Below are positions 34,080 to 42,237 of a stretch of 64,000 nt of DNA, in pieces (within the stretch, counting starts at the first letter, position 1; every line of letters starts with the position of its first letter). The stretch is from positions 1 through 64,000 of the forward strand of contig CAWAFE010000018.1 in NCBI GenBank assembly GCA_963781215.1, written 5' to 3'. A program made the translations under genes and the position numbers. The notes under the pieces were generated by a model. That model saw nothing but the letters and a program-made list of their open reading frames with translations, made no database searches and had not been told where the DNA came from. This stretch comes from AP-15 sp963781215. Lineage in GTDB: Bacteria > Pseudomonadota > Alphaproteobacteria > ATCC43930 > CGMCC-115725.

Positions 34080-35903
34080 CTACCGCGTGGGTCGCTGCAT
34101 GATGCCGGCGGCGCCGGCGGGGTCGTAGCCGACGGCGACGTGGACATCGACGACGCAGACCTTGCCGGCGCGGACCGCCGCGACGGCCTCGTTCATGGCC
34201 GCCACGAGCTTTTTCGGCTCCTCGACCGGGCCGATGCCGACGCAGCCCTGGGCGCGGGCGAGGGCGGCAAGGTCGAGGTCGGGCTCGCGGATCGACTGGC
34301 CGATCCAGCGGTTCTCGACCGGCCTGCCGCGCTCGCGCGCGACCCGCTCCTGGTGCAGCTCGTCGTTGAAGAACGAGCGGTTATTGGCGAGCACGATCAG
34401 CAGCGGGATGCTGTTGCGGACCGCCGTCCATAGCGCCGTGACGCCCATCAGGAAGTCGCCGTCGCCGAGCACCGCCACCGGCAGCCGGCCGCCGTCGCGC
34501 AAGGCCAGCGCGGCGCCGACAGCCATCCCCGGCCCCGAGCCGATGCCGCCGCCGCCGTCGGCGCCGAGAAAATCGAGCGGATGGCGGAAGTCCCACAAAT
34601 GCTCGCCCCAGCTGAGCGGCAGTCGGATCATGCAGATCTCCGCCTCGCCGAGCGCCGCCTTCAGCGCCGTTGCCAGCAGCGGCACGTCGATGATCCCGGC
34701 GCTGTCGAGCGCGGATAGCGGCGGCGGCGAGCGCTTCTCGCGCGCTGGCGGTAATCGCGGGGCGGTCGGGCGCAGCGCCTTGACTGCGGCCAAGAGTGGC
34801 GGCACCGCGGCGTCGGGCTCGGCCAGCAGATAAACATCGGCCGGCGGCAGGCCCTGGTAATCCATGCTCCAGCCGTTGTGAACATACTGGTCGACCGAGA
34901 CGTTGATGACCTTGGCCGCCGCCGGCTTTCCCCGGTAGACGCCCTGCAACGTCCCGGCGAGGTCGATCCAATCGAGGCTCAGCACCACGTCGGCCGCGGC
35001 GACCGCCTCGATCCCGGCCGGCGACAGCGAGCCGGCGGGGCCGGCGGCGTGCAGCGGGTGGTCGGTCGGAAAGGCGGCACCGGCCTTGCGGTCTGTCATC
35101 ACCCGGGCGCCGATTGCCTCGGCGAGCTCGATGCGGCGCTGCCAGGCTGCCGGGTCGCGCGAGGCGCGGCCCATCAGGATCACCGGCCGCTCCGCCCGCG
35201 CCAATAATTCGGCTGCCTGCCGCACGAGCGCGCCGCCGGGCTCGGGCGAGGCCGGCGGGGCAAAGCGGGCGGTGTCGGGCGCGAGCGGCAAGGCGGCGAT
35301 TTCGTCCTCCTGCAACGCCAGCTCGAAATTGAGATAGACCGGGCCCTTCGGTGCCGTCTGCGCGATCATGTTGGCGCGCAATACCGCCTCTTGCGCGGCG
35401 CCGACCGAGGAGGGCTGGTCGTCCCACTTGATAAAGTTGCGCACGAGTGCACCCTGGTCGCGGGCGGTGTGGATCCACTCGATCCACGGCCGACGGCGGA
35501 CCGCGTCGAGCGCGCCGGTGGCGCCGAGCACGATCAGCGGCACGCGGTCGCACCAGGCATTGAAGATCGCCATCGCCGCATGCATCAGCCCGACATTGGC
35601 GTGGACGAAAACCAGCAGCGGCCGCCCCGTGACCTTGGCCCAGCCATGGGCGAGCGCGACCGCACTCTCCTCGTGCAGGCACAACAGCATGCGCGGCCGG
35701 GTGTTGCCGAGGTAATTGACCAGGCTGTCGTGCAGCCCGCGATAACTCGACCCCGGATTGAGCGCGACATAGGGAATGTCGAGCTCGCGCAATATCGCCG
35801 CGATCGCGTCGCTGCCCCACACGCGGGTCGACGGCTCGCGCGGCGCCGGCCGGTCGATCTCGTTGCCGGCGGCCTCGAACGGCCTCACGGATGGCATGTC
35901 CAC
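34080..35903 (-). CDS. TPP-dependent enzyme, acetolactate synthase large subunit/benzoylformate decarboxylase-like
   Basis: 607 residues from a GTG at 35903 that follows GGGAGGAAG; an ATG two codons later is possible. Three-domain TPP enzyme: pyrimidine domain with the catalytic Glu in LCLHEESAVALAHGWAKVTG, a central domain with RPVILMGRASRD, and the cofactor domain with VLGDGDFLMGVTALWTAVRN ending LANN (GDG...N motif). It lacks an adjacent ilvN-like small subunit, so it is probably not the biosynthetic acetolactate synthase. Reaction and substrate are unknown. It is divergent from the transglutaminase-like gene. Confidence 0.82.
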   Translation of the reverse strand: MDMPSVRPFEAAGNEIDRPAPREPSTRVWGSDAIAAILRELDIPYVALNPGSSYRGLHDSLVNYLGNTRPRMLLCLHEESAVALAHGWAKVTGRPLLVFVHANVGLMHAAMAIFNAWCDRVPLIVLGATGALDAVRRRPWIEWIHTARDQGALVRNFIKWDDQPSSVGAAQEAVLRANMIAQTAPKGPVYLNFELALQEDEIAALPLAPDTARFAPPASPEPGGALVRQAAELLARAERPVILMGRASRDPAAWQRRIELAEAIGARVMTDRKAGAAFPTDHPLHAAGPAGSLSPAGIEAVAAADVVLSLDWIDLAGTLQGVYRGKPAAAKVINVSVDQYVHNGWSMDYQGLPPADVYLLAEPDAAVPPLLAAVKALRPTAPRLPPAREKRSPPPLSALDSAGIIDVPLLATALKAALGEAEICMIRLPLSWGEHLWDFRHPLDFLGADGGGGIGSGPGMAVGAALALRDGGRLPVAVLGDGDFLMGVTALWTAVRNSIPLLIVLANNRSFFNDELHQERVARERGRPVENRWIGQSIREPDLDLAALARAQGCVGIGPVEEPKKLVAAMNEAVAAVRAGKVCVVDVHVAVGYDPAGAAGIMQRPTR

Positions 35904-36044
35904 GGGCTTCCTCCCTCGAATGGCGCGACGGACGCGGATTACGCCCCATTCCGCCACGCCCGGCAAGGGCGGCCCCGAAATCATGTTGACAGGCTCGGCG
36001 CGGTCGGAGCGATGTTTTGCGAAATACTGTCCCAGGAGCATTCG

Positions 36045-37079
36045 ATGGATCGACGCCGTTTCCTGTCCGCCGCGGCAATGGTTCCGGCCGTTGCCGTCGC
36101 CGGCAGGCTGCCGCCGGCATCCGCCGCCGAAGGCGGCTGGCGCCGCTTCGAGGTCGCGACCGAAATTGGCCTCACCGAAGGCCCGGGATCGGTATGGCTG
36201 CCGCTGGCGCAGTCGGCGCGGTCTTATCAGCGCCCGCTCTCGCTCGCCTGGCACGGCAACGCCGAGCAGTCCGAACTGCTCGTAAACCCCGAGTACGGCG
36301 CGCCGGTCCTGCACGCGTCGTGGCCGGCTGGAGCGAGTGTTCGCGAGCTGCGCGTCGTCCAGACCGTCGAGACGCAAGACCGCAACAGCCAGCCCGACCC
36401 CGCAGCCGCGGCCGAGCAGGCGCTCTACCTGCGGGCGACGTCGAGCATGCCGACCGACGGGGTCGTGCGCCAGACCGCCGAGAAGATCATCGCCGGCAAG
36501 GGGGCGCCGCGGGACCGCGCCCGCGCCATCTACGACTGGGTCGTCGACAACACCTTTCGCGACGGGGCGACGCGCGGCTGCGGCATCGGCGATATCGCGG
36601 CGATGCTGCGAACCGGCTACCTCGGCGGCAAATGCGCCGACATCAACAGTCTGATGGTCGGGTTGTGCCGGGCCGTCGGCATCCCGGCGCGCGAGGTCTA
36701 CGGCATTCGGGTCGCCAACTCGCGCCAGTTCAAAGCCCTCGGCCGCACCGGCGACATCACCAAGGCGCAGCACTGCCGCGCCGAAATCTATCTCGATCCC
36801 CAGGGCTGGACACCGGTCGATCCGGCCGATGTGCGTAAGGTCGTGCTGGAGGAAAAGCTGCCGCTAGACGTGGCACCCGTAGCGGCACTGCGCGAGCGCC
36901 TCTTCGGCAGCTGGGAGATGAACTGGGTCGGCTACAACACCGCCCGCGACTTCACCCCGTCGGGCGCGCCGCACGCTCTCGAATTTCTGATGTACCCCTA
37001 CGCCGCGACCGCGCAGGGCGAGCCCGACTGGCTCGACCCCGACACCTTCCGGTACAGGATCTCGGCGCGGGAGATCTGA
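36045..37079 (+). CDS. Transglutaminase-like family protein with Tat signal
   Basis: 344 residues; AGGAG at 36034-36038 precedes the ATG at 36045. The N-terminus MDRRRFLSAAAMVPAVAVAG is a twin-arginine signal, so the protein is folded before export to the periplasm. The transglutaminase core shows Cys in GYLGGKCADINSLMVGLCRA, His in KAQHCRAEIYLDPQGWTPVD and Asp in PVDPADVRK. Bacterial members are mostly cysteine peptidases or amidases. It is expressed away from the TPP enzyme gene across a short shared upstream region. Confidence 0.85.
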   Translation: MDRRRFLSAAAMVPAVAVAGRLPPASAAEGGWRRFEVATEIGLTEGPGSVWLPLAQSARSYQRPLSLAWHGNAEQSELLVNPEYGAPVLHASWPAGASVRELRVVQTVETQDRNSQPDPAAAAEQALYLRATSSMPTDGVVRQTAEKIIAGKGAPRDRARAIYDWVVDNTFRDGATRGCGIGDIAAMLRTGYLGGKCADINSLMVGLCRAVGIPAREVYGIRVANSRQFKALGRTGDITKAQHCRAEIYLDPQGWTPVDPADVRKVVLEEKLPLDVAPVAALRERLFGSWEMNWVGYNTARDFTPSGAPHALEFLMYPYAATAQGEPDWLDPDTFRYRISAREI

Positions 37080-37113
37080 GCCCACCGGAAAGCAGAACTC
37101 GGCGCGGCGGTGG

Positions 37114-37995
37114 TCAGAAGGTCGCGCCCGATTGCAGCCAGTGCCGCACGATCTCCTCGCCGGTCGCGAACCAGACGCGGTCGTGCGAGCGGATGTATTT
37201 GAGTGCCGAGTCCAGCCCGGCGATGCGGTGCGGGACGCCGATCAGATAGGGGTGTAGGCAGATCGCCATGACCCGGCCCGACTGCGCGCCCTCGGCATAG
37301 AGGGTGTCGAACTGGCGCCGGATCATCGCTTCGAACTCGCCGATCGTGCCGTTCCTGTATTGGAAATGCGGCGCGTCGTTGATCTCGTAGGAATAGGGGA
37401 TCGAGACCAGCGGCCGGCCGCCGATGTCCATCAGATAGGGCTGGTCATCGTTGACCCAGTCGGCGACGTAGAGACAGCTCTCCTCGGTCAGGAAATCGAG
37501 CGTATGCCAGGTCTCGGCGAGGCCGGCGCCGAGCCAGCCGAGTGGTCTCTTGCCGGTCATCTCGGCGATCCGCGAGAGGGTGCGCGCGATCGTCTGCCGC
37601 TCCTCCTCGGGGCCGAGCGCGTCGAGCCACATGCTGTTCGTCTGGTTGTGGCCCAGGATCTCCCAGCCAAGATCGATCGCCGCGCGGACGATTTGCGGGT
37701 GGTGGTCGCAGATGTCGCTGTTCAACGTCGGGCTGGCGCGGATGCCATGCCTGCTCAAAACATCCATCAGCCGCCAGATGCCGACCCGGTTACCGTAGTC
37801 GCGCTGGGCCCAGGCGCGCACCGAGGGCGCGTTGCCGGCGGGCTGGCCTGGATGGCCGGAAATGCCCCGGGTCAGGGGAAAGAATTCGATATTGGGGATG
37901 ACCCAGAGCGCGAGCCGCGCCCCGCCCGGCCATTCGAGCCGCGGCCGCTCGTTGATCGGAACGTAGGGAAAGGGTCCATAATCGCGCGGCTGCAT
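37114..37995 (-). CDS. Polysaccharide deacetylase family protein (PuuE/allantoinase-like)
   Basis: 293 residues; GGAGGG precedes the ATG at 37995. NodB-type metal-dependent deacetylase barrel: SPTLNSDICDHHPQIVRAAI carries the D and the HH cluster, WEILGHNQTNSMWL the following His, and MAICLHPYLIGVPHR the C-terminal catalytic His. The version with YGPFPYVPINERP and LEWPGGARLALWV at the N-terminus resembles PuuE-type proteins that act on small cyclic amides or N-acyl compounds and not on polymers. It is divergent from the GNAT gene. Confidence 0.82.
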   Translation of the reverse strand: MQPRDYGPFPYVPINERPRLEWPGGARLALWVIPNIEFFPLTRGISGHPGQPAGNAPSVRAWAQRDYGNRVGIWRLMDVLSRHGIRASPTLNSDICDHHPQIVRAAIDLGWEILGHNQTNSMWLDALGPEEERQTIARTLSRIAEMTGKRPLGWLGAGLAETWHTLDFLTEESCLYVADWVNDDQPYLMDIGGRPLVSIPYSYEINDAPHFQYRNGTIGEFEAMIRRQFDTLYAEGAQSGRVMAICLHPYLIGVPHRIAGLDSALKYIRSHDRVWFATGEEIVRHWLQSGATF

Positions 37996-38029
37996 GATCG
38001 CACCCTCCGAAGCTTTGACTGTGACGAGA

Positions 38030-38488
38030 ATGCCAGAGATCACGCCAGGGATCACGACTGAATGGCAGAGCTTCGACCGGTTCTCGGCGGATGCGCTCTA
38101 CGCGATGCTGCGTTTTCGCCAGCAGATCTTCGTCGTCGAGCAATCCTCGCCGTTTCCCGACCTCGATGGCCTCGACCTGAGCGCCCGGCATCTGCTGCTG
38201 CGGGCAGACGGCGCGCTCGCCGGCTATCTGCGCCTGATCCCCTCGGCCGGCGAGGCCAGGATCGGCAGGGTCGCGGTCGCGCCGCCCCTCCGCGGCATGG
38301 GGCTCGGCCGCCGGCTGATGGAGGAGGCGCTCACCTTCTGCCGCGAGCGCTGTCCGGCGCGCCCGGTGGTGCTGACTGCCCAGCTTTACCTGATGCGCTT
38401 TTACGAGGGCTTCGGCTTTGCCGCGGTGTCGGAGCCCTTCGACGATTTCGGCCTTACCCACATCGACATGCGGATGCAGCCGCGGTAA
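38030..38488 (+). CDS. GNAT family N-acetyltransferase (ElaA-like)
   Basis: 152 residues from the ATG at 38030. ElaA-like sequence: LYAMLRFRQQIFVVEQSSPF then DLDGLDLSARHLLLRADGAL, the acetyl-CoA binding loop RIGRVAVAPPLRGMGLGRRL (R-G-M-G-L-G), and YLMRFYEGFGFAAVSEPFDD. GNAT enzymes transfer acetyl groups from acetyl-CoA to amines; the substrate of ElaA proteins is not known. Its start lies within 40 bases of the divergent deacetylase start. Confidence 0.88.
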   Translation: MPEITPGITTEWQSFDRFSADALYAMLRFRQQIFVVEQSSPFPDLDGLDLSARHLLLRADGALAGYLRLIPSAGEARIGRVAVAPPLRGMGLGRRLMEEALTFCRERCPARPVVLTAQLYLMRFYEGFGFAAVSEPFDDFGLTHIDMRMQPR

Positions 38489-38608
38489 CCACCCTTACCC
38501 GTGCCGAGCTTTCGACGGCACGCGAAAAGCTCCAATTGTTCTCGTGTCATTCGGGTGATACCTGCAAGGCCGTGAGATATCCCTGATCGGCTGGATCGGC
38601 GCCGAGCG

Positions 38609-38716
38609 TTCTTCCAGACGACCGCTGTGCGGGCTCCTCAGGATGAGAAAATATCTTAATATTATCAAATGTTTATCCTTGTCATGAGGAGCGCCCAACG
38701 GGCGCGTCTCGAAGGA
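38609..38716. repeat. Imperfect palindromic intergenic repeat
   Basis: Two arms flank an AT-rich spacer. Left arm 38609-38646 includes gggctcctcaggatgag; right arm 38681-38716 includes gtcatgaggagcgcccaacg followed by ggcgcgtctcgaagga. The right arm read backwards resembles the left arm (ctcctca / tgaggag, and gac...cgc / gcg...gtc). Elements of this type are common between genes in Bradyrhizobium-like and related alphaproteobacteria. Confidence 0.5.
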
Positions 38717-38777
38717 CGCAACACGTGATGCAGCCCTTGGTCTCAATTCTCTCGCAGCCTCTGCGGCAATACGCCGG

Positions 38778-39560
38778 TCAGCAGCCGAAGCGGCGCTGGC
38801 GCTGCTGGAACGAGCGGATCGCGCGCAGAAAATCGATCTTGCGAAAGGCCGGCCACAACACGTCGGTGAAATAGAACTCGCTCGTGGCACTCTGCCACAA
38901 CAGGAAGCCGGAGAGGCGGATCTCGCCCGACGTGCGGATGATCAGGTCGGGGTCGGGAAGGCCAGCGGTGTAGAGATGGCCGGCGATCGCCTCCGGGGTG
39001 ACGGCGTCGATCGCGTCGGCCAATGTCGTCTGCTGCTGCGCCATGGAGCCGAGCAGGGCGCGAACCGCGTCGGCGATCTCCTGGCGGCCGCCATAGGCGA
39101 CGGCGATATTGAGCTCGAGCCCGTCATAGGATTGGGTGGCGCGCTCGGCCGCGGCGATGGCGGCGAGCACCGGTGCCGGAAGCATCTCGCGGCAGCCGAT
39201 GGCGCGCACGCGAATGCGCCGGCGGTGGATCGCCGGGTCGCGGGCGAGTGCGGTCAGCTTGGCTTCGACGCTCGCCAGGATGCCGGAAACCTCCGCCTCC
39301 GGCCGGCGGAAATTATCGGTCGAGAAGACCCACAAGGTGACGGTCGGGATGGCGAGCTCGACGCACCAGTCGAGCACCTCGTCGAGCTTGTCGGCGCCGA
39401 GGTCGTAGATCTCCCGCGGCGCGGTCAGGCCAAGGGCGCGGCCATGGCGGCGGTTGCCGTCGAGGATGATGCCGATATGGCGCGGCGCCGGCCGGGTCTT
39501 TACGTCCCGGGCGAGCCGGCGCGCGTACAGGTAGTAGAGAAGGTGAAACAGCGGCCGCAA
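38778..39560 (-). CDS. Polyprenyl diphosphate synthase, divergent UppS-like cis-prenyltransferase
   Basis: 260 residues from a TTG at 39560. Cis-prenyltransferase motifs: HIGIILDGNRRHGRALGLT in place of the usual HVAIIMDGNGRWA, TLWVFSTDNFRRPEAEV, NIAVAYGGRQEIADAVRAL, and RTSGEIRLSGFLLWQSATSE then FYFTDVLWP. It condenses isopentenyl diphosphates to a cis-polyprenyl diphosphate. The changed first motif, the N-terminal extra segment FHLLYYLYARRLARDVKTRP and the absence of frr/cdsA neighbours suggest a paralogue and not the main undecaprenyl synthase. Confidence 0.85.
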   Translation of the reverse strand: MRPLFHLLYYLYARRLARDVKTRPAPRHIGIILDGNRRHGRALGLTAPREIYDLGADKLDEVLDWCVELAIPTVTLWVFSTDNFRRPEAEVSGILASVEAKLTALARDPAIHRRRIRVRAIGCREMLPAPVLAAIAAAERATQSYDGLELNIAVAYGGRQEIADAVRALLGSMAQQQTTLADAIDAVTPEAIAGHLYTAGLPDPDLIIRTSGEIRLSGFLLWQSATSEFYFTDVLWPAFRKIDFLRAIRSFQQRQRRFGC

Positions 39561-39666
39561 CGAGGCTTCCCCTGAACGCCGGGCCGCGGGCGCCCCCGCC
39601 CCATGCCGGCCGCGAAACTCAGTGCGCCAACATTATGGCGAGCCGATGACCAATCGATGAATCGGC

Positions 39667-40164
39667 TCAGCGCGCCATCTGCGGCTGGTAGCGCAGGCTG
39701 ATCGCCCCGATGCCGGCGGCGACGTTGAGCCCGGTGTTGCCTTCGATGCTGAGCGGCTGCAGCGAGATCGTCCGGTTGGAGCCGCCGATCAGCACATTGG
39801 CGCCGGCTCCGACCCCGACCGTGGCGCTGGCCGTGGCCCCGGCAAAATTGCCGGCCAGCGCGCCCGGCGCCAGGTTGGCGGTCGGCGCCAGCACCGCCCA
39901 GACGATCACGCCGCCTTGGGTGTAGCCGATATCGACGCCGAACTTCGAAATCGTTCCGGCATATTTCTCGGGCCGGCCGGCTCCCGGCGCAAAGGTGCAG
40001 TGCAGCCCCTTCGACGAGCCGAAGACAAAGCCCCAGCCGCTCGCGACGTTGCAGGTCAGGGTCCCGACCCGCACCCCGCCCTGTGCCTCAGCCTTCGTCG
40101 CCGATGCCAGGACACAAGCCGTCAAGCCGAGCGCACCGGCCGCCAAACCAAGCTTTCTGAACAT
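39667..40164 (-). CDS. DUF992 domain-containing secreted protein
   Basis: 165 residues from the ATG at 40164. Signal peptide FRKLGLAAGALGLTACVLAS ending near TKAEA. The mature protein begins GGVRVGTLTCNVASGWGFVF and contains SSKGLHCTFAPG, DIGYTQGGVIVWAVLAPTAN and a Gly/Ala-rich C-terminal part; this matches the DUF992 family, which is widespread in alphaproteobacteria. Two Cys in the first third may pair. The function is unknown. Confidence 0.82.
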   Translation of the reverse strand: MFRKLGLAAGALGLTACVLASATKAEAQGGVRVGTLTCNVASGWGFVFGSSKGLHCTFAPGAGRPEKYAGTISKFGVDIGYTQGGVIVWAVLAPTANLAPGALAGNFAGATASATVGVGAGANVLIGGSNRTISLQPLSIEGNTGLNVAAGIGAISLRYQPQMAR

Positions 40165-40426
40165 TCGGTAGATCCCGTAATGGGCGCGATAGACCCCACG
40201 GGCGCGATATTGCCCGCTTCGGCGCCCCTTGGCTACCGGCCGCAAGGTCGCACGAATAGCCGGCGGCGTTTTTCGGCAAGGCGTGGTAGCATCACGCCGC
40301 CGACACCCGCCACGAGGCCCAGCCAAATGGACCCGGCGGTAACCGGGTGCGGCCGCGGGTTTCGCTGGGGTTCATAGTCGCGCGGCGACGCGGCGAACCC
40401 GCGAAAACTACGGGAGGGAACTGGGA

Positions 40427-42019
40427 ATGAAGCGACATCTGATTGGATTCGCGACAGCGGGTCCGTTTTTGCTCGCGTTGTCATTAGGACAACCGACATT
40501 CGCCCAAAAACAAGGCGGTGTTCTCAGGATCGGCCATTTTGCGAGCCCCGCCAGCATGTCGATGCTCGAGGAATCGACGCTGGCGGTCAATCGGCCGATG
40601 ATGGGTGTGTTCAACAACCTCGTCATCTTCAAGCAGGACGAGCCGCAAAACACTCCCGACGCGATCGTCCCCGAACTTGCGACAAGCTGGGCCTGGAACG
40701 AGGAGGGCACCGAGCTGACCTTCCCGCTGCGCCAGGGTGTCAAATGGCATGACGGCAAGCCGTTCACCGCCGCCGACGTCAAATGCACGATCGCGCTGCT
40801 GCAAAACAAGGCGCCGGAGAAATTGCGCATCAACCCGCGCAAGACCTGGTTCGACAATGTGTCGGAGGTAACCAGCAACGGCGATTACGAGGTCACATTT
40901 CATCTGAAGCAGCCGCAACCTTCGCTGCTGTCGATGCTGGCGACAGGCTGGACGCCGATCTATCCCTGTCACGTCACCCCGGCGCAGATGCGGCAGAATC
41001 CGATCGGCACCGGGCCATTCAAATTCGTCGAATTCAGGCCGAACCAGGACATCAAGGTCACCCGCAACCCGGACTACTGGAAACCGGGACGGCCCTATCT
41101 TGACGGCATCGAATACCGCATCATTCAGGACGTCTCGACCCGGCTGCTGTCGTTTATGGCGGGCAATGAAGACGCCTATTTCGGCGTGACGATGCCGCAA
41201 CTGAAGGACGTCAAGAACAAGGTGCCGCAGGCGATCTGCGCGATGTTTGTCGCCAATGTCCCCCGCAACCTGCTGGTCAATCGCGACGTGCCGCCCTTCG
41301 ACAATTCGGATTTGCGGCGGGCGATGTCGCTGACGCTCGACCGTCAAGCGTTTGTCGACATCATTGCCGACGGGCAGGGGGCGATTGGCGGCGTCATGCA
41401 GCCGCCGCCCGAAGGGATCTGGGGCATGCCGCCCTACGCCATGCGCAACCTGCCGGGCTACGACCCCGATGTCGCGTCGAGCCGCGCCAAGGCCCGCGAG
41501 ATCATGAAGAAACTGGGGTATGGCCCCGACAACCGGCTGAAGGTCACGGTAGCAACGCGCAATCTCGCGCCGTATCGCGACCCGGCGGTCGTTCTGATCG
41601 ACCAGCTGAAGCAGATCTACATCGACGCCGATCTCAACCCGATCGACACCACGCAGTGGTATCCGAGCCTGATGCGCAAGGATTACAAGGTCGCGATGAA
41701 CATTACCGAGACGGCCGTGGACGATCCGGACGTAGCGTTCTATGAAAACTACGTCTGCGGCTCGCAGCGCAATTATACCGGCTACTGCAACCCCGAGATC
41801 GACAAACTGATCGCCCGACAATCGGCGGAATCGAACTTCGAGAAGCGAAAGAAGCTGGTGTGGGAAATCGAGCGCAAACTGATCGAGGACGATGCCCGCC
41901 CGACCCTGTTCTACAACAAGGCGGCGAACTGCCGGATGCCGTATGTCAAGGGCCTGACGACGATGGTCAACAGCATCTACAATTCCTGGCGCTTCGAAGA
42001 CCTCTGGCTCGACAATTAG
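40427..42019 (+). CDS. ABC transporter substrate-binding protein, family 5 (copy 1 of 4)
   Basis: 530 residues, preceded by GGGAGG. Signal peptide KRHLIGFATAGPFLLALSLG, then QKQGGVLRIGHFASPASMSM. Family SBP_bac_5 motifs include VFNNLVIFKQDEPQ, GVKWHDGKPFTAADVKCTIA and GTGPFKFVEFRPNQDIKVTR. It has a conserved pair YPCHV and the segment FYENYVCGSQRNYTGYCN shared by all four copies. The carboxyl end is WRFEDLWLDN. Periplasmic binding protein for peptides or other organic compounds; no permease or ATPase gene is present in the window. Confidence 0.92.
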   Translation: MKRHLIGFATAGPFLLALSLGQPTFAQKQGGVLRIGHFASPASMSMLEESTLAVNRPMMGVFNNLVIFKQDEPQNTPDAIVPELATSWAWNEEGTELTFPLRQGVKWHDGKPFTAADVKCTIALLQNKAPEKLRINPRKTWFDNVSEVTSNGDYEVTFHLKQPQPSLLSMLATGWTPIYPCHVTPAQMRQNPIGTGPFKFVEFRPNQDIKVTRNPDYWKPGRPYLDGIEYRIIQDVSTRLLSFMAGNEDAYFGVTMPQLKDVKNKVPQAICAMFVANVPRNLLVNRDVPPFDNSDLRRAMSLTLDRQAFVDIIADGQGAIGGVMQPPPEGIWGMPPYAMRNLPGYDPDVASSRAKAREIMKKLGYGPDNRLKVTVATRNLAPYRDPAVVLIDQLKQIYIDADLNPIDTTQWYPSLMRKDYKVAMNITETAVDDPDVAFYENYVCGSQRNYTGYCNPEIDKLIARQSAESNFEKRKKLVWEIERKLIEDDARPTLFYNKAANCRMPYVKGLTTMVNSIYNSWRFEDLWLDN

Positions 42020-42237
42020 CGCTCAGTGGCTGTGGGTGGGCGGTCTTACTGGATGCGCCCACCACCTTGTCGGACGGCAATCAGGGGGACAAGAGCTCCC
42101 GGCTCTGGGCGCGGCGATGGACCCGTGAAATAGACACGTGATAATATTCCTCCGCCGACGCCCGCTTCGCGAACTCGGCCAATGTGTGTCGCGCGGCGAC
42201 GCAGCAGGCTTGGGAATGTCGAGGGAGGTAATCAAGA

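Noticed and set aside
35904..36773. N-terminal extension of the TPP enzyme (34080-35903) to 897 codons
   Set aside because: The extension is antisense to the transglutaminase-like gene; the GTG at 35903 has a strong ribosome site and the family N-terminus.
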